Assembly (NCBI RefSeq): GCF_900142965.1
Contig: NZ_FRCQ01000001.1
Coordinates: forward strand, 62,001 to 126,000
DNA: 64,000 bases
Direction of reading: 5' to 3'
DNA from: Rhizobacter sp. OV335
Lineage (GTDB): Bacteria; Pseudomonadota; Gammaproteobacteria; Burkholderiales; Burkholderiaceae_C
A program made the position numbers and the translations under genes. Position 1 is the stretch's first letter. Every line of letters starts with the position of its first letter. Under the pieces are notes generated by a model that searched no databases, was not told where the DNA came from, and worked only from the letters and a program-made list of their open reading frames with translations. Positions 8,922-17,889 of this stretch are shown here, piece by piece.

Positions 8922-9833
8922 ATGTCACCCCAGGAACTCAAAACCACCATTTCGTCCGGCCTGCTGTCCTTCCCGGTGACGGACTTCGACGCCGAGGGCA
9001 ACTTCAAGCCGTCGACCTATGCGAAGCGGCTCGAGTGGCTGGCGCCCTATGGCGCGACCGCGCTGTTCGCGGCCGGCGGCACCGGCGAGTTCTTCTCGCT
9101 GGTCGGCGAGGAATACGGCCAGGTCATCAAGGTGGCGGTCGACACCTGCAAGCACAGCGTGCCGATCATCGCCGGCGTCGGCGGCCCGACCCGCCAGGCG
9201 ATCGCGATGGCGCAAGAGGCCGAGCGCCTGGGTGCCAAGGGCCTGCTGCTGCTGCCGCACTACCTGACCGAAGCCGGCCAGGCCGGGCTGGTCGCGCACG
9301 TCGAGGCGGTGTGCAAGTCGGTGAAGATCGGCGTGATCGTCTACAACCGCGCGGTGTGCAAGCTCAGCGCGGCCAGCCTGCAGCAGCTGGCCGACCGCTG
9401 CCCGAACCTGGTGGGCTTCAAGGACGGCGTCGGCGAGATCGAGGCGATGGTGACGGTGCGCCAGAAGCTGGGCGATCGTTTCGCCTACCTGGGCGGCCTG
9501 CCGACCGCGGAGGTCTATGCCGCGGCCTACAAGGCGCTGGGCGTGCCGGTGTACTCGTCGGCGGTGTTCAATTTCGTGCCGAAGACCGCGATGGATTTCT
9601 ACCGTGCCGTCGCGGCCGACGACCGGGCGACGCAGAGCCGCCTGATCGACGACTTCTTCCTGCCCTACCTCGACATCCGCAACCGCCAGGCGGGCTACGC
9701 GGTCAGCATCATCAAGGCCGGCGCGACGCTGGTCGGCCACCCGGCCGGGCCGGTGCGCCCGCCGCTGACGGACCTGACGGGTGAAGAAGTCGAGATGCTG
9801 TCCGCGCTGATCAAGCGCCTCGGCCCGCAGTAA
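8922..9833 (+). CDS. kdgD: 5-dehydro-4-deoxyglucarate dehydratase
   Basis: Converts 5-keto-4-deoxyglucarate to 2,5-dioxopentanoate (alpha-ketoglutarate semialdehyde) with loss of water and CO2, EC 4.2.1.41. The 303-aa length fits KdgD of the DapA/NAL aldolase superfamily. Visible features: the GGTGEFF loop, the Tyr in VIVYNRA and the Schiff-base Lys167 in GFKDG. The ATG at 8922 has GGAGA upstream; a TTG at 8910 in frame is less likely. It is followed 10 bases later by the semialdehyde dehydrogenase, which uses its product. Confidence 0.94.
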   Translation: MSPQELKTTISSGLLSFPVTDFDAEGNFKPSTYAKRLEWLAPYGATALFAAGGTGEFFSLVGEEYGQVIKVAVDTCKHSVPIIAGVGGPTRQAIAMAQEAERLGAKGLLLLPHYLTEAGQAGLVAHVEAVCKSVKIGVIVYNRAVCKLSAASLQQLADRCPNLVGFKDGVGEIEAMVTVRQKLGDRFAYLGGLPTAEVYAAAYKALGVPVYSSAVFNFVPKTAMDFYRAVAADDRATQSRLIDDFFLPYLDIRNRQAGYAVSIIKAGATLVGHPAGPVRPPLTDLTGEEVEMLSALIKRLGPQ

Positions 9834-9843
9834 GGAGCACGCG

Positions 9844-11280
9844 ATGAGCGAACACCTGAACTACATCAACGGCGCCTGGGTCGCCGGTTCGCGCTTCGTG
9901 CCGAATATCAACCCGTCGGATCTTGCCGACACCGTCGGCCTGTTCGCGAGCGCGACCGCCGCGCAGGTCGGTGAAGCGGTGCAGGCCGCCCGTGCCGCGG
10001 CGCCCGCCTGGGCACTCTTCAACGTGCAGGCCCGCGCCGACGCGCTCGACCGCATCGGCAACGAGATCCTCGCGCGCCGCGAAGAACTCGGCACGCTGCT
10101 CGCGCGCGAGGAAGGCAAGACCAAGCCGGAAGGCATCGGCGAAGCCGCGCGTGCCGGCAACATCTTCAAGTTCTTCGCCGGCGAATGCCTGCGCACGCCG
10201 GGCGAGTTGCTGCCGTCGGTGCGGCCGAACATCGGCATCGAGATCACGCGCGAGCCGGTCGGTGTGGTCGGCATCATCAGCCCGTGGAATTTCCCGATCG
10301 CGATTCCCGCGTGGAAGATCGCGCCGGCGCTCGCTTTCGGCAACTGCGTGGTGTTCAAGCCCGCCGACCTGGTGCCGGGCTCGGCCTGGGCGCTGGCCGA
10401 GATCATCACGCGCGCCGGCCTGCCGGCGGGCGTGTTCAACCTGGTGATGGGCGCCGGCCGCGAGGTCGGGCAGGCCATCGTCGACCACCCGGGCATCGAT
10501 GCGATCAGCTTCACCGGTTCGCAGAGCGTGGGCAAGCAGGTTGCGCAGGCCGCGGTCGCGCGCGGCGCGAAGGTGCAGCTCGAGATGGGCGGCAAGAACC
10601 CGCAGATCGTGCTCGACGATGCCGACCTGAAGCAGGCGGTCGAGCTGTGCGCGCAGAGCGCGTTCTTCTCGACCGGTCAGCGCTGCACCGCGTCGAGCCG
10701 GCTGATCGTGACCGCCGGCATCCACGACCGCTTCGTCGAGGCGCTGGCCGAACGCGTGCGCGGCCTGAAGGTCGGCCATGCGCTGGGCGCCGGCATCGAC
10801 ATCGGCCCGGTGGTCTCGAAGGCGCAGCTCGAGCAGGACGAGCGCTACATCGAGCTCGGCCAGGCCGAGGGCGCGCGCCTGCTGGCGGGCGGCCAGCGGG
10901 TGAAGGCCGAAACCGACGGCTTCTTCCTCGCACCGGCGCTGATCGTCGATTCGACGCAAGCCATGACGATCAACCGCGAGGAGATCTTCGGCCCGGTGGC
11001 GTCGGTGATCCGCGTGAAGGACTACGACGAGGCGCTCGCGGTGAGCAACGACACGCCGTTCGGCCTGTCGGCCGGCATCGCGACCAGCTCGCTGAAGTAC
11101 GCGACGCATTTCAAGCGCCACGCGCAGGTCGGCATGGTGATGGTCAACCTGCCGACCGCCGGCGTCGACTACCACGTGCCGTTCGGCGGCCGCAAGGGAT
11201 CGAGCTACGGCCCGCGCGAGCAGGGCAGCTATGCCCGCGAGTTCTACACCATCGTGAAGACGGCCTACACCGGCGTCTGA
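9844..11280 (+). CDS. 2,5-dioxopentanoate (alpha-ketoglutarate semialdehyde) dehydrogenase
   Basis: An NAD(P)-dependent aldehyde dehydrogenase of 478 aa, EC 1.2.1.26 by context, making 2-oxoglutarate from the KdgD product. Motifs visible: the PWNFP cofactor loop, FTGSQSVGK, general-base Glu247 in LEMGGKNP and catalytic Cys281 in GQRCTASSR. The C-terminal PFGGRKGSSYGPREQG matches this ALDH subgroup. It is preceded by a GGAGCACGCG ribosome site, ten bases after kdgD, so the two are co-transcribed. The ALDH fold is certain, and the substrate is inferred from the operon. Confidence 0.92.
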   Translation: MSEHLNYINGAWVAGSRFVPNINPSDLADTVGLFASATAAQVGEAVQAARAAAPAWALFNVQARADALDRIGNEILARREELGTLLAREEGKTKPEGIGEAARAGNIFKFFAGECLRTPGELLPSVRPNIGIEITREPVGVVGIISPWNFPIAIPAWKIAPALAFGNCVVFKPADLVPGSAWALAEIITRAGLPAGVFNLVMGAGREVGQAIVDHPGIDAISFTGSQSVGKQVAQAAVARGAKVQLEMGGKNPQIVLDDADLKQAVELCAQSAFFSTGQRCTASSRLIVTAGIHDRFVEALAERVRGLKVGHALGAGIDIGPVVSKAQLEQDERYIELGQAEGARLLAGGQRVKAETDGFFLAPALIVDSTQAMTINREEIFGPVASVIRVKDYDEALAVSNDTPFGLSAGIATSSLKYATHFKRHAQVGMVMVNLPTAGVDYHVPFGGRKGSSYGPREQGSYAREFYTIVKTAYTGV

Positions 11281-11361
11281 CCGGGCGGGAGCATGCGCAC
11301 CGGGAGGTGACGCATGTTCCCTTGCCGCCCTTGCTGGCGGTGTCGACATCCCCGCATGCCC

Positions 11362-11377
11362 CGGTGCCTCCGCACCG
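11362..11377 (+). other. Short hairpin between the aldehyde dehydrogenase and the HD-GYP gene
   Basis: CGGTGC and GCACCG form a perfect six-base stem with a four-base loop, but no T-tract follows. It may be a weak terminator for kdgD and the dehydrogenase, or have no role. Confidence 0.25.
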
Positions 11378-11401
11378 CGAGGGCTGCGTGGAGGTCGAGA
11401 G

Positions 11402-12520
11402 ATGGAACTGCTCAGATTGGTGCAATCCCAGGTCCGCCTGGGGGCCCCGCTGCCCTGGGGCGTGCGGGACGAGGCCGGCGTGCTGCTGCTGGCCCGCGGC
11501 CATGTGGTGGTCGACGACGATCAGGTGCAGGCGCTGCTGCGGCGTGGTGCCTGTGTCGACCTGAGAGAGGTCAAGGCCGCGGCACGTGCGGCGCAACCCC
11601 GGGATGCACGGCCGCCCAACCTGTTCGACCAGTGGGAAAAGACGCTGTGGCGGCTCGACCTGCTGCTGAAAAGCCTGGCCGACCGGGGCTTTCCGGCGCG
11701 CATCGACGAGTTCGCGGCGAGTCTTGTCGCGTTGATCGAGCGCGACCCCGACATCGGCATCTTCCTGTCGGTGCGCAAGGACAGGCCGCGCATGATGCTG
11801 TACGGCCTCACGCACTCGCTGCACACCGCGCTGCTGTGCTGCCTGATGGCGCGCCGCCTCGGCTGGAGCGCCGCGCGCACGCAGAGCCTCGTGAAGGCGG
11901 CGCTGACGATGAACATCGCGATGCTCGACCTGCAGGGCCGCCTGGCCGCCCAGGGCGTGCCGGCGATGCCGCCGCAGCTGGAGCTGGTGGCGCAGCACCC
12001 GCAGCAGGCGGTCGAGCTGCTGGAAGCGGCCGGCATCGACGATGCCGAGTGGCTGCAGGCGGTGGCCGAGCACCATGAATGCCCGGGTGGGCGCGGCTAC
12101 CCGGGCGGGTTGCGCGACCCGTGCGAGATGGCGTGGGCCTTGCGGCTGGCCGATGTCTTCATGGCGCGCATCTCGCCACGTGGCAGCCGACCCGCCATCA
12201 GCGCGCAGGAGGCCGCACGGCATGTGTTCCGCGAAGACGGCGGTGGCCCGCTCGCGATGGCCATCATCAAGGAGCTGGGCATCTATCCGCCGGGCGAGTT
12301 CGTGCAGCTGAAGAGCGGCGAGCGCGCGGTGGTGGTGCGGCGCGGCGACAGCGCCAGCACGCCGATCGCTGCCAGCATCACCGACCGCAGCGGCATGCCG
12401 GTGGTGCACACGACGCGGCGCGACACCGCGTGCCAGGAATTCGCGATCGTCGCGGCGCTGCCCGACAAGTCGCTCGCGGCGCGGCTGCTGCCGGAGCGGC
12501 TGTACGGGCTGCCGGCCTGA
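11402..12520 (+). CDS. Degenerate HD-GYP domain protein
   Basis: A 372-aa protein related to HD-GYP cyclic-di-GMP phosphodiesterases. The domain spans about residues 130-290. The GYP signature is kept (H224, H225, then GRGYPGG at 231-236), as is an RLADVFMAR helix. The metal-binding HD pair that should read HDIG is replaced by MNIA at 170-173, so hydrolytic activity is doubtful. A C-terminal segment (about 295-370) resembles the small beta domain that often follows HD-GYP. It is monocistronic and ends exactly where gpmA ends on the other strand. A signalling or scaffolding role is inferred. Confidence 0.8.
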   Translation: MELLRLVQSQVRLGAPLPWGVRDEAGVLLLARGHVVVDDDQVQALLRRGACVDLREVKAAARAAQPRDARPPNLFDQWEKTLWRLDLLLKSLADRGFPARIDEFAASLVALIERDPDIGIFLSVRKDRPRMMLYGLTHSLHTALLCCLMARRLGWSAARTQSLVKAALTMNIAMLDLQGRLAAQGVPAMPPQLELVAQHPQQAVELLEAAGIDDAEWLQAVAEHHECPGGRGYPGGLRDPCEMAWALRLADVFMARISPRGSRPAISAQEAARHVFREDGGGPLAMAIIKELGIYPPGEFVQLKSGERAVVVRRGDSASTPIAASITDRSGMPVVHTTRRDTACQEFAIVAALPDKSLAARLLPERLYGLPA

Positions 12521-13267
12521 TCAGGCCTTCTTGCCCTGGTTGGCGACGGCAGCCGCCGCGGCTGCCGCGGCCTCGGCGTCGCCCAGGTAGTAGCTCTTGA
12601 TCGGCTTCAGGTTCTCGTCGAGTTCGTAGACGAGCGGGATGCCGTTCGGGATGTTGACGCCGACGATGTCGGCATCGGCGATGCCGTCGAGGTACTTCAC
12701 CAGCGCGCGGATGCTGTTGCCGTGCGCGGCGATCACGATGCGCTTGCCCGCCTTGATGGCCGGCGCGATGCTGTCGTTCCAGAACGGCAGCACGCGCGTG
12801 ACGGTGTCCTTCAGGCATTCGGTCAGCGGCACATCTTCGGGACGCAGCTTCGCGTAGCGGATGTCCTGGCGCTGGCCGCGCGGGTCGGTGGCATCGAGCG
12901 CCGGCGGCGGCGTGTCGTAGCTGCGGCGCCAGATCAGCACCTGCTCGTCGCCGTACTGCTTGGCCATGTCGGCCTTGTTGAGCCCCTGCAGCGAACCGTA
13001 GTGGCGCTCGTTGAGGCGCCAGCTGTGCACCACCGGCAGCCAGGTGCGGTCCATCTGGTCGAGCGCGTGCCACAGCGTCCAGACCGCGCGCTTCAGCACC
13101 GAGGTGTAGGCCACGTCGAAGTCGTAGCCCTCGGCCTTCAGCAGCCGGCCGGCCTGCTTGGCCTGCTCGACGCCGGTCGGCGTCAGGTCGACGTCGGTCC
13201 AGCCGGTGAAGCGGTTTTCCAGGTTCCAGGTCGATTCGCCGTGGCGGATCAGCACGAGTTTGTACAT
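12521..13267 (-). CDS. gpmA: 2,3-bisphosphoglycerate-dependent phosphoglycerate mutase
   Basis: Interconverts 3- and 2-phosphoglycerate in glycolysis/gluconeogenesis, EC 5.4.2.11. The 248-aa protein has the phospho-acceptor RHGES (His9), [10 protein letters not shown], the [11 protein letters not shown]-type loop (here [13 protein letters not shown]) and the second catalytic His in [10 protein letters not shown]. The C terminus carries an extra poly-Ala stretch (about 12 of 15 residues are Ala) before NQGKKA. The start is [10 protein letters not shown] at 13267; the upstream in-frame extension is proline-rich non-coding sequence. It diverges from the rhodanese gene. Confidence 0.96.
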   Translation of the reverse strand: MYKLVLIRHGESTWNLENRFTGWTDVDLTPTGVEQAKQAGRLLKAEGYDFDVAYTSVLKRAVWTLWHALDQMDRTWLPVVHSWRLNERHYGSLQGLNKADMAKQYGDEQVLIWRRSYDTPPPALDATDPRGQRQDIRYAKLRPEDVPLTECLKDTVTRVLPFWNDSIAPAIKAGKRIVIAAHGNSIRALVKYLDGIADADIVGVNIPNGIPLVYELDENLKPIKSYYLGDAEAAAAAAAAVANQGKKA

Positions 13268-13327
13268 GGCAGGCAGTGGTTGTGGGGCGGGCGGGGCGCG
13301 GCCCCGGGGAGGCATACCGCCGAATTC

Positions 13328-13333
13328 TATAAT
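13328..13333 (+). promoter_or_regulatory. TATAAT -10-like element upstream of the rhodanese gene
   Basis: A consensus TATAAT lies 33 bases upstream of the GTG start, inside a small palindrome GAATT-N4-AATTC in an otherwise GC-rich gap. No clear -35 hexamer was found. The palindrome could also serve the divergent gpmA. Confidence 0.4.
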
Positions 13334-13365
13334 TCGCGTTTGCTTCCAACCCTTGGGCCACGCCT

Positions 13366-13776
13366 GTGAAATTCCTTCTCGACAATTGGTACCTGTTCGC
13401 GGTGGCCCTGGTGTCCGGCGGTTTGCTGCTGTGGCCGACGGTTCGGCGCGGCACGCAGGGCGGGTCGCTGTCCACCGTCGACGCGGTGCACCTGATCAAC
13501 CGTGAAAAGGGCGTGCTGATCGACGTCAGCGAGCCCGCGGAGTTCGCCGCCGGTCACCCTGCCGGCGCGAAGAACGTGCCGCTGGCACAGATCGAGACCT
13601 CGAACGCGCTGCCCAAGAACAAGGCCTTGCCCCTCGTGGTGGTGTGCGCGAGCGGCGCACGCGCCACCCGCGCGATCGGTATCCTTCGCAAGGCAGGCTA
13701 CGAGAATGCTCGCGCACTGGCCGGTGGCCTGAAGGCGTGGCGCGAAGCGAGCCTGCCGGTCGAGAAATCGGCCTGA
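13366..13776 (+). CDS. Membrane-anchored rhodanese-like protein (YibN type)
   Basis: A 136-aa protein with one N-terminal TM helix (about residues 7-24) and a single rhodanese domain (about 33-130). The active-site loop is CASGARATR, with Cys94 as the persulfide-carrying residue. It starts with GTG. The order rhodanese-grxC-secB-gpsA is the conserved yibN-grxC-secB-gpsA arrangement of proteobacteria, which supports the assignment. Its exact substrate is unknown. A sulfur-transfer or membrane quality-control role is only inferred. Confidence 0.88.
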   Translation: MKFLLDNWYLFAVALVSGGLLLWPTVRRGTQGGSLSTVDAVHLINREKGVLIDVSEPAEFAAGHPAGAKNVPLAQIETSNALPKNKALPLVVVCASGARATRAIGILRKAGYENARALAGGLKAWREASLPVEKSA

Positions 13777-13833
13777 GGTCGACCTGAGGGATCCAGGGCC
13801 TGTGCCACGCAGGCCCGTCGTTGGAGCGAAGCG

Positions 13834-14097
13834 ATGCAAGCCGTGAAGATGTACACCTCGATGGTGTGCCCCTACTGCCACCGTGCGAAGCAGCTGCTGA
13901 AGTCGCGCGGCGTCGACCAGATCGACGAAGTGCGCGTCGATCTGCAGCCCGGGCTGCGCGACGAGATGATCGAGCGCACCGGGCGCCGCACCGTGCCGCA
14001 GATCTTCATCGGCAGCACGCACGTCGGCGGCTGCGACGACCTGATCGCGCTCGATCAGCGCGGCGGCCTGACGCCGCTGCTGTCCGCCGCCGCCTGA
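13834..14097 (+). CDS. grxC: Glutaredoxin 3
   Basis: An 87-aa glutaredoxin that uses glutathione to reduce disulfides and mixed disulfides in the cytoplasm. The dithiol active site CPYC is at 12-15. The cis-Pro motif TVPQIFIG follows, then the GSH-binding GGCDDL. Its length matches GrxC. It lies 57 bases after the rhodanese gene and before secB, with a probable intrinsic terminator in between. Confidence 0.95.
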   Translation: MQAVKMYTSMVCPYCHRAKQLLKSRGVDQIDEVRVDLQPGLRDEMIERTGRRTVPQIFIGSTHVGGCDDLIALDQRGGLTPLLSAAA

Positions 14098-14149
14098 CAC
14101 ACCAGGCGTTTCAATTCGCCCCTGGCGCCTCGGACATAATCCGCGCCGC

Positions 14150-14179
14150 AGCCCGCACATCCCGCTCGCGGGCTTTTTT
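14150..14179 (+). terminator. Intrinsic terminator between grxC and secB
   Basis: AGCCCGC (14150-14156) pairs with GCGGGCT (14168-14174) and is followed by a run of six T. It would end the rhodanese-grxC transcript. A CATAAT box at 14135-14140 lies just upstream, so it may instead sit in a secB leader. Confidence 0.6.
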
Positions 14180-14208
14180 CACTCGTCTTCGTCAATCGCG
14201 AGAACACC

Positions 14209-14673
14209 ATGTCCGACGACACTCAAACCCCCGTGTTCCAGATCCAGCGCCTGTACCTGAAGGACATGTCGCTCGAGCAGCCGAACTCGCCGCAGATCCT
14301 GCTGGAGCAGACGCAGCCCCAGGTCGACATCAACCTCGGCCTGGCGGCCGAGCCGGTCGCCGACGGCGTCTACGAAGTGAGCGTCACCGCCACCGTCACC
14401 ACCAAGGTCAACGACAAGACGCTGTTCCTGGTCGAGGCCAAGCAGGCCGGCATCTTCGAGATCCGCAACATCCCCGAAGACCAGCTGCAGCCGATCATCG
14501 GCATCGCCTGCCCGCAGATCATCTACCCGTACCTGCGCGCCGTCGTCTCCGACATCTGCACGCGTGCCGGCTTCCCGCCGGTGCTGCTGGCCGAGGTGAA
14601 CTTCCAGGCGATGTTCGAGGCGCAGCAACAGCAGCAGGCCGCGAACGGCGCCGCGACGCCGTCCCTCAACTGA
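14209..14673 (+). CDS. secB: Protein-export chaperone SecB
   Basis: A 154-aa cytosolic tetrameric chaperone that keeps preproteins unfolded and hands them to SecA. The family core is clear: [46 protein letters not shown] and [32 protein letters not shown]. The C terminus is Gln/Ala-rich. It is followed by gpsA 13 bases later, as in many proteobacteria. Confidence 0.97.
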   Translation: MSDDTQTPVFQIQRLYLKDMSLEQPNSPQILLEQTQPQVDINLGLAAEPVADGVYEVSVTATVTTKVNDKTLFLVEAKQAGIFEIRNIPEDQLQPIIGIACPQIIYPYLRAVVSDICTRAGFPPVLLAEVNFQAMFEAQQQQQAANGAATPSLN

Positions 14674-14686
14674 CGCACGGATCGCG

Positions 14687-15673
14687 GTGAAGCTCGCCGT
14701 CCTCGGGGCAGGCGCGTGGGGCACGGCGCTCGCCGTGAGCAGCTCGATGCGCCACGACACCCGCCTGTGGGTGCGCGATCCGCAGCAGTGCGAGCGCCTG
14801 CAGACGCGCGGCGAGAACCTGCTCTACCTGCCGGGCATCGCGCTGCCTCCAGCGCTGGTGGTGTCGTCCGATTTCGACAGCTGCGTCGAGCACGCGCGCG
14901 GCGGCCTGATCATCATCGCGACACCGATGGCGGGCCTCGCCGAGGTGTTGCGCCGCCTGCCGGCCGACGCGAGCGGCGTGCTGTGGCTGTGCAAGGGCTT
15001 CCAGGATGGCACCGGCTGGCTCGGCCACGAGGTCGCGCGCGCGGTGCGGCCGACCGATCGCCGCGTCGGCGTGCTGTCGGGCCCGAGCTTCGCGCTCGAG
15101 GCCGCGCTCGGCCGGCCGACGGCCCTGGTGGCCGCGAGCGCCGATGCCGAACTCTGCGAGCAGGCCGTGGCGGCGCTGCACACCGAAAACCTGCGCATCT
15201 ACACCTCCAGCGACCTGGTGGGCGTCGAGGTCGGTGGCGCGGTGAAGAACGTGATGGCGATCGCCACCGGCATCGCCGACGGCATGGAGCTCGGCCTCAA
15301 TGCGCGGGCCGCGCTGATCACGCGCGGGCTGGCCGAGATCACGCGGCTGGGCGTCGCGCTCGGTGCGCGGCCCGACACCTTCATGGGCCTGTCCGGCCTT
15401 GGCGACCTGGTGCTCACCGCCACCGGCGACCTGTCGCGCAACCGCAAGGTCGGGCTGCTGCTGGCCGAAGGGCTGCCGCTGTCGAGGATCCTGGTCGAAC
15501 TCGGCCACGTGGCCGAAGGCGTGGCCTGCGCCGCGACCGTGCTGCGGCGCGCGCGTGCGCGTTCGGTCGACATGCCGATCACCGAAGCGGTGGTCAACGT
15601 GCTCGAAGGGCGCGGAACCCCCGAGCAATCGATGCGCCTCCTGATGGGGCGCGACGCGCGTCCTGAAAGCTGA
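14687..15673 (+). CDS. gpsA: Glycerol-3-phosphate dehydrogenase [NAD(P)+]
   Basis: Makes sn-glycerol-3-phosphate from dihydroxyacetone phosphate for phospholipid synthesis, EC 1.1.1.94. The 328-aa protein begins at a GTG with the dinucleotide motif [10 protein letters not shown] at 7-16. It has GPSFALE, the catalytic Lys in [26 protein letters not shown] and [14 protein letters not shown]. The start lies 13 bases after secB, so the two genes are probably co-transcribed. Confidence 0.96.
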   Translation: MKLAVLGAGAWGTALAVSSSMRHDTRLWVRDPQQCERLQTRGENLLYLPGIALPPALVVSSDFDSCVEHARGGLIIIATPMAGLAEVLRRLPADASGVLWLCKGFQDGTGWLGHEVARAVRPTDRRVGVLSGPSFALEAALGRPTALVAASADAELCEQAVAALHTENLRIYTSSDLVGVEVGGAVKNVMAIATGIADGMELGLNARAALITRGLAEITRLGVALGARPDTFMGLSGLGDLVLTATGDLSRNRKVGLLLAEGLPLSRILVELGHVAEGVACAATVLRRARARSVDMPITEAVVNVLEGRGTPEQSMRLLMGRDARPES

Positions 15674-15677
15674 ACCG

Positions 15678-16655
15678 ATGAGCCTGCAACGTCGCGATGT
15701 CCTGGCGGCCGGCGTGGCCGCCGCCCTGTCGGGCGCACTGCCGGCGCGTGCCCAGGCCTGGCCCGCTCGCCCGATCCGGCTGGTCGTGCCGTTCCCGCCC
15801 GGCAGCTCGCCGGACATCATCGCGAGGCTGGTGGCCGAGCCGCTCGCGCAGGCCCTCGGCCAGCCGATCGTGGTCGACAACAAGCCCGGCGCCGGCGGCA
15901 ACCTCGGCACCGGCCTGGTCGCGAAGGCCGAGCCCGACGGCTACACCTTCCTGTTCACGATCCAGGGGCCGCTGGTGACCGCGCCGCTGCTGTCGAAATC
16001 GCTCGGCTACGACCCGCTGAAAGACCTGGTGCCGGTGACGCTGGTCGCGACCTCGCCGAACGTGCTGGTGGTCGACCCGAGGCTCGGCGTCGACACGCTG
16101 GCCGATTTCGTGCGCGTCGCGAAGCAGAAGAAGGGCCAGCTGAACTACGGCAGCGTCGGCAACGGCAGCGCGGCGCACCTGGCGATGGAATCGTTCAAGG
16201 CGCGCGCCGGACTCGACATCGTGCACGTGCCGTACCAGGGCTTCCCGCAGGTGGTCAACGCGATCCTGGGCGGCCAGGTGCAGGCCGGCTTCATGGTGCC
16301 CGGCATCGCGATCGGCCAGGTGAAGGCCGGCAAGCTGAAGGCACTGGGCGTCACGACGCTCGGCCGTTTCGGTGCGTTGCCCGACATGCCGACCTTCGTC
16401 GAGCAGGGCTACGCCGGCTTCGAGGCGATCTCGTGGCAGGCGGTGCTCGCGCCGGCCCGCACGCCGCAGGGCGTGATCGACCGGGTGTCGGCGGAGCTGG
16501 TGCGCATCATCAAGACCGACGACGTGCGCGGCAAGATCCTCGGGCAGTACTTCAGCGCGGCGGGCACGGCGCCGGAGGCCTTGGCCAGCCTGATGAAGAC
16601 CGAGCGCGAGCGCTGGGCCAAGGTCATCAAGGCGGCCGGCGTGCAACCGGAGTAG
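15678..16655 (+). CDS. Bug/TctC-type solute-binding protein, orphan
   Basis: A periplasmic binding protein of the Bug family, 325 aa. A Tat-like or Sec signal (MSLQRRDVLAAGVAAALSG, cleavage near ARA) precedes WPARPIRLVVPFPPGSSPDIIAR. Family motifs GAGGNLGTG, PDGYTFLF and VHVPYQGFPQ are present. It begins four bases after gpsA and has no permease partner here. The ligand cannot be predicted. It is a second, distinct Bug receptor from the one at about 2.2-3.2 kb. Confidence 0.88.
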   Translation: MSLQRRDVLAAGVAAALSGALPARAQAWPARPIRLVVPFPPGSSPDIIARLVAEPLAQALGQPIVVDNKPGAGGNLGTGLVAKAEPDGYTFLFTIQGPLVTAPLLSKSLGYDPLKDLVPVTLVATSPNVLVVDPRLGVDTLADFVRVAKQKKGQLNYGSVGNGSAAHLAMESFKARAGLDIVHVPYQGFPQVVNAILGGQVQAGFMVPGIAIGQVKAGKLKALGVTTLGRFGALPDMPTFVEQGYAGFEAISWQAVLAPARTPQGVIDRVSAELVRIIKTDDVRGKILGQYFSAAGTAPEALASLMKTERERWAKVIKAAGVQPE

Positions 16656-16656
16656 G

Positions 16657-17127
16657 TCAGGCGCCGTCGGCGTAGCCGTTTTGCCGCCACGCCTCGAACA
16701 CCGCCACGGCGACCGCATTGCTGAGGTTCAGGCTGCGTTGACCCGCGCGCAGCGGCAGTCGCACGCGTTGCTCCGTCGGGAAACCATCGCGCAGTTCGGT
16801 GGGAAGTCCCGCGGTTTCGGAGCCGAAGACCAGCCAGTCGCCGGCCTGCCATGCCACCTCGGCGAACGGCCGGCTGCCGCGCGTCGTGAACGCGAACAGG
16901 CGTGCCGGGTCCGGCTGCGTGGCGTCGACGAAGGCCTGCCAGTCGGCATGCCGCCGCACCGGCGCGAACTCGTGATAGTCCAGCCCGGCGCGCCGCAGCA
17001 GCCGGTCCTCCATCGAGAAGCCGAGCGGTTGGATCAGGTGCAGCGCGCAGCCGGTGTTGGCCGCGAGCCGGATCACATTGCCGGTGTTCGGCGGGATCTC
17101 CGGGTGGACGAGGACGATGTTGAACAT
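16657..17127 (-). CDS. trmL: tRNA (cytidine(34)-2'-O)-methyltransferase
   Basis: A small SPOUT-family methyltransferase (156 aa) that modifies the wobble ribose of certain leucine tRNAs. It starts MFNIVLVHPEIPPNTGNVIRLAANTG. It has the trefoil-knot motifs LVFGSETAGLP and the SLNLSNAVAVAVFE C terminus that bind SAM. Length and motifs match TrmL. It ends two bases from the stop of the Bug receptor on the other strand (convergent), and starts 20 bases after comF in the same direction. Confidence 0.94.
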   Translation of the reverse strand: MFNIVLVHPEIPPNTGNVIRLAANTGCALHLIQPLGFSMEDRLLRRAGLDYHEFAPVRRHADWQAFVDATQPDPARLFAFTTRGSRPFAEVAWQAGDWLVFGSETAGLPTELRDGFPTEQRVRLPLRAGQRSLNLSNAVAVAVFEAWRQNGYADGA

Positions 17128-17147
17128 GGGCGCGATTGTCGCGGGCC

Positions 17148-17867
17148 TCAGGCACTCGTCGTGGGGCGAGGCGTGCGCGCGACGACCCAGGCCTCGACGC
17201 GCGCGACGCCGGCCTGCTTCAGCACCCGCGCCAGCTCGGCCAGCGTCGCGCCGCTGGTCATCACGTCGTCGACCAGCGCGACCTGCCGGCCCGCCAGTTC
17301 GGCGCGCCGCAGCGGCTCGACCGCGAACGCCCCGCGCACATTCGCCGCTCGCCGGTCCGGCGGCAGGTCGAGCTGGTGCGCGGTCGCGCGCACCCGCAGC
17401 AGCAGCCCGGCATCGGCGCGTGCCGGGCCGCCGGCGGCGAGCCGCCGTGCCAGCTCCCAGGCCTGGTTGAAGCCGCGCTCGCGCAGGCGTTCGACCGCCA
17501 GCGGCACCGGCAGCAGCAGTTGCGGCCACGGCGCCGCATCGCGCTGCCGTGCCGCGTGAATGCGCGCGGCCAGCGCGTCGGCCAGGTCGAGCGCGCCGTT
17601 GAACTTGAAGCGCGCGACCAGCCCGGACCACGGGTGCGCATAGCCGGTGCCGGCAAAGGCGGCGTCGAACGGCGGCGGCGCCAGCACGCAGGCACCGCAG
17701 GCCGCGACGCCCGCCGGCACCTCCAGCGCACAGCGGCTGCAGCGCGGCGCGGTGTCGGCGAAGCGCTGCACGCAGGCCCGGCACACCCGGGCCGCGGCGC
17801 CGGCATCCCAACCTTGGCACACCGCGCACAGCGAGGGCATGTGGCGGAGCAGGCGCGAGAAGATCAC
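17148..17867 (-). CDS. comF: ComF-family phosphoribosyltransferase-like protein
   Basis: About 239 aa. Four CxxC-type cysteine pairs in the first 80 residues (CAVC, CRAC, CSRC, CGAC) form the zinc-binding double-zinc-ribbon region typical of ComF. A PRTase domain follows, with the PRPP loop VALVDDVMTSGATLAE. ComF proteins are linked to DNA uptake in competence, although this gene alone does not prove competence. The start is uncertain: the GTG at 17867 was chosen, and the ATG at 17840 gives MPSLCAVC. It diverges from the bioC-like gene. Confidence 0.85.
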   Translation of the reverse strand: MIFSRLLRHMPSLCAVCQGWDAGAAARVCRACVQRFADTAPRCSRCALEVPAGVAACGACVLAPPPFDAAFAGTGYAHPWSGLVARFKFNGALDLADALAARIHAARQRDAAPWPQLLLPVPLAVERLRERGFNQAWELARRLAAGGPARADAGLLLRVRATAHQLDLPPDRRAANVRGAFAVEPLRRAELAGRQVALVDDVMTSGATLAELARVLKQAGVARVEAWVVARTPRPTTSA

Positions 17868-17889
17868 CGGCTCAATATACTGCCCGCCG

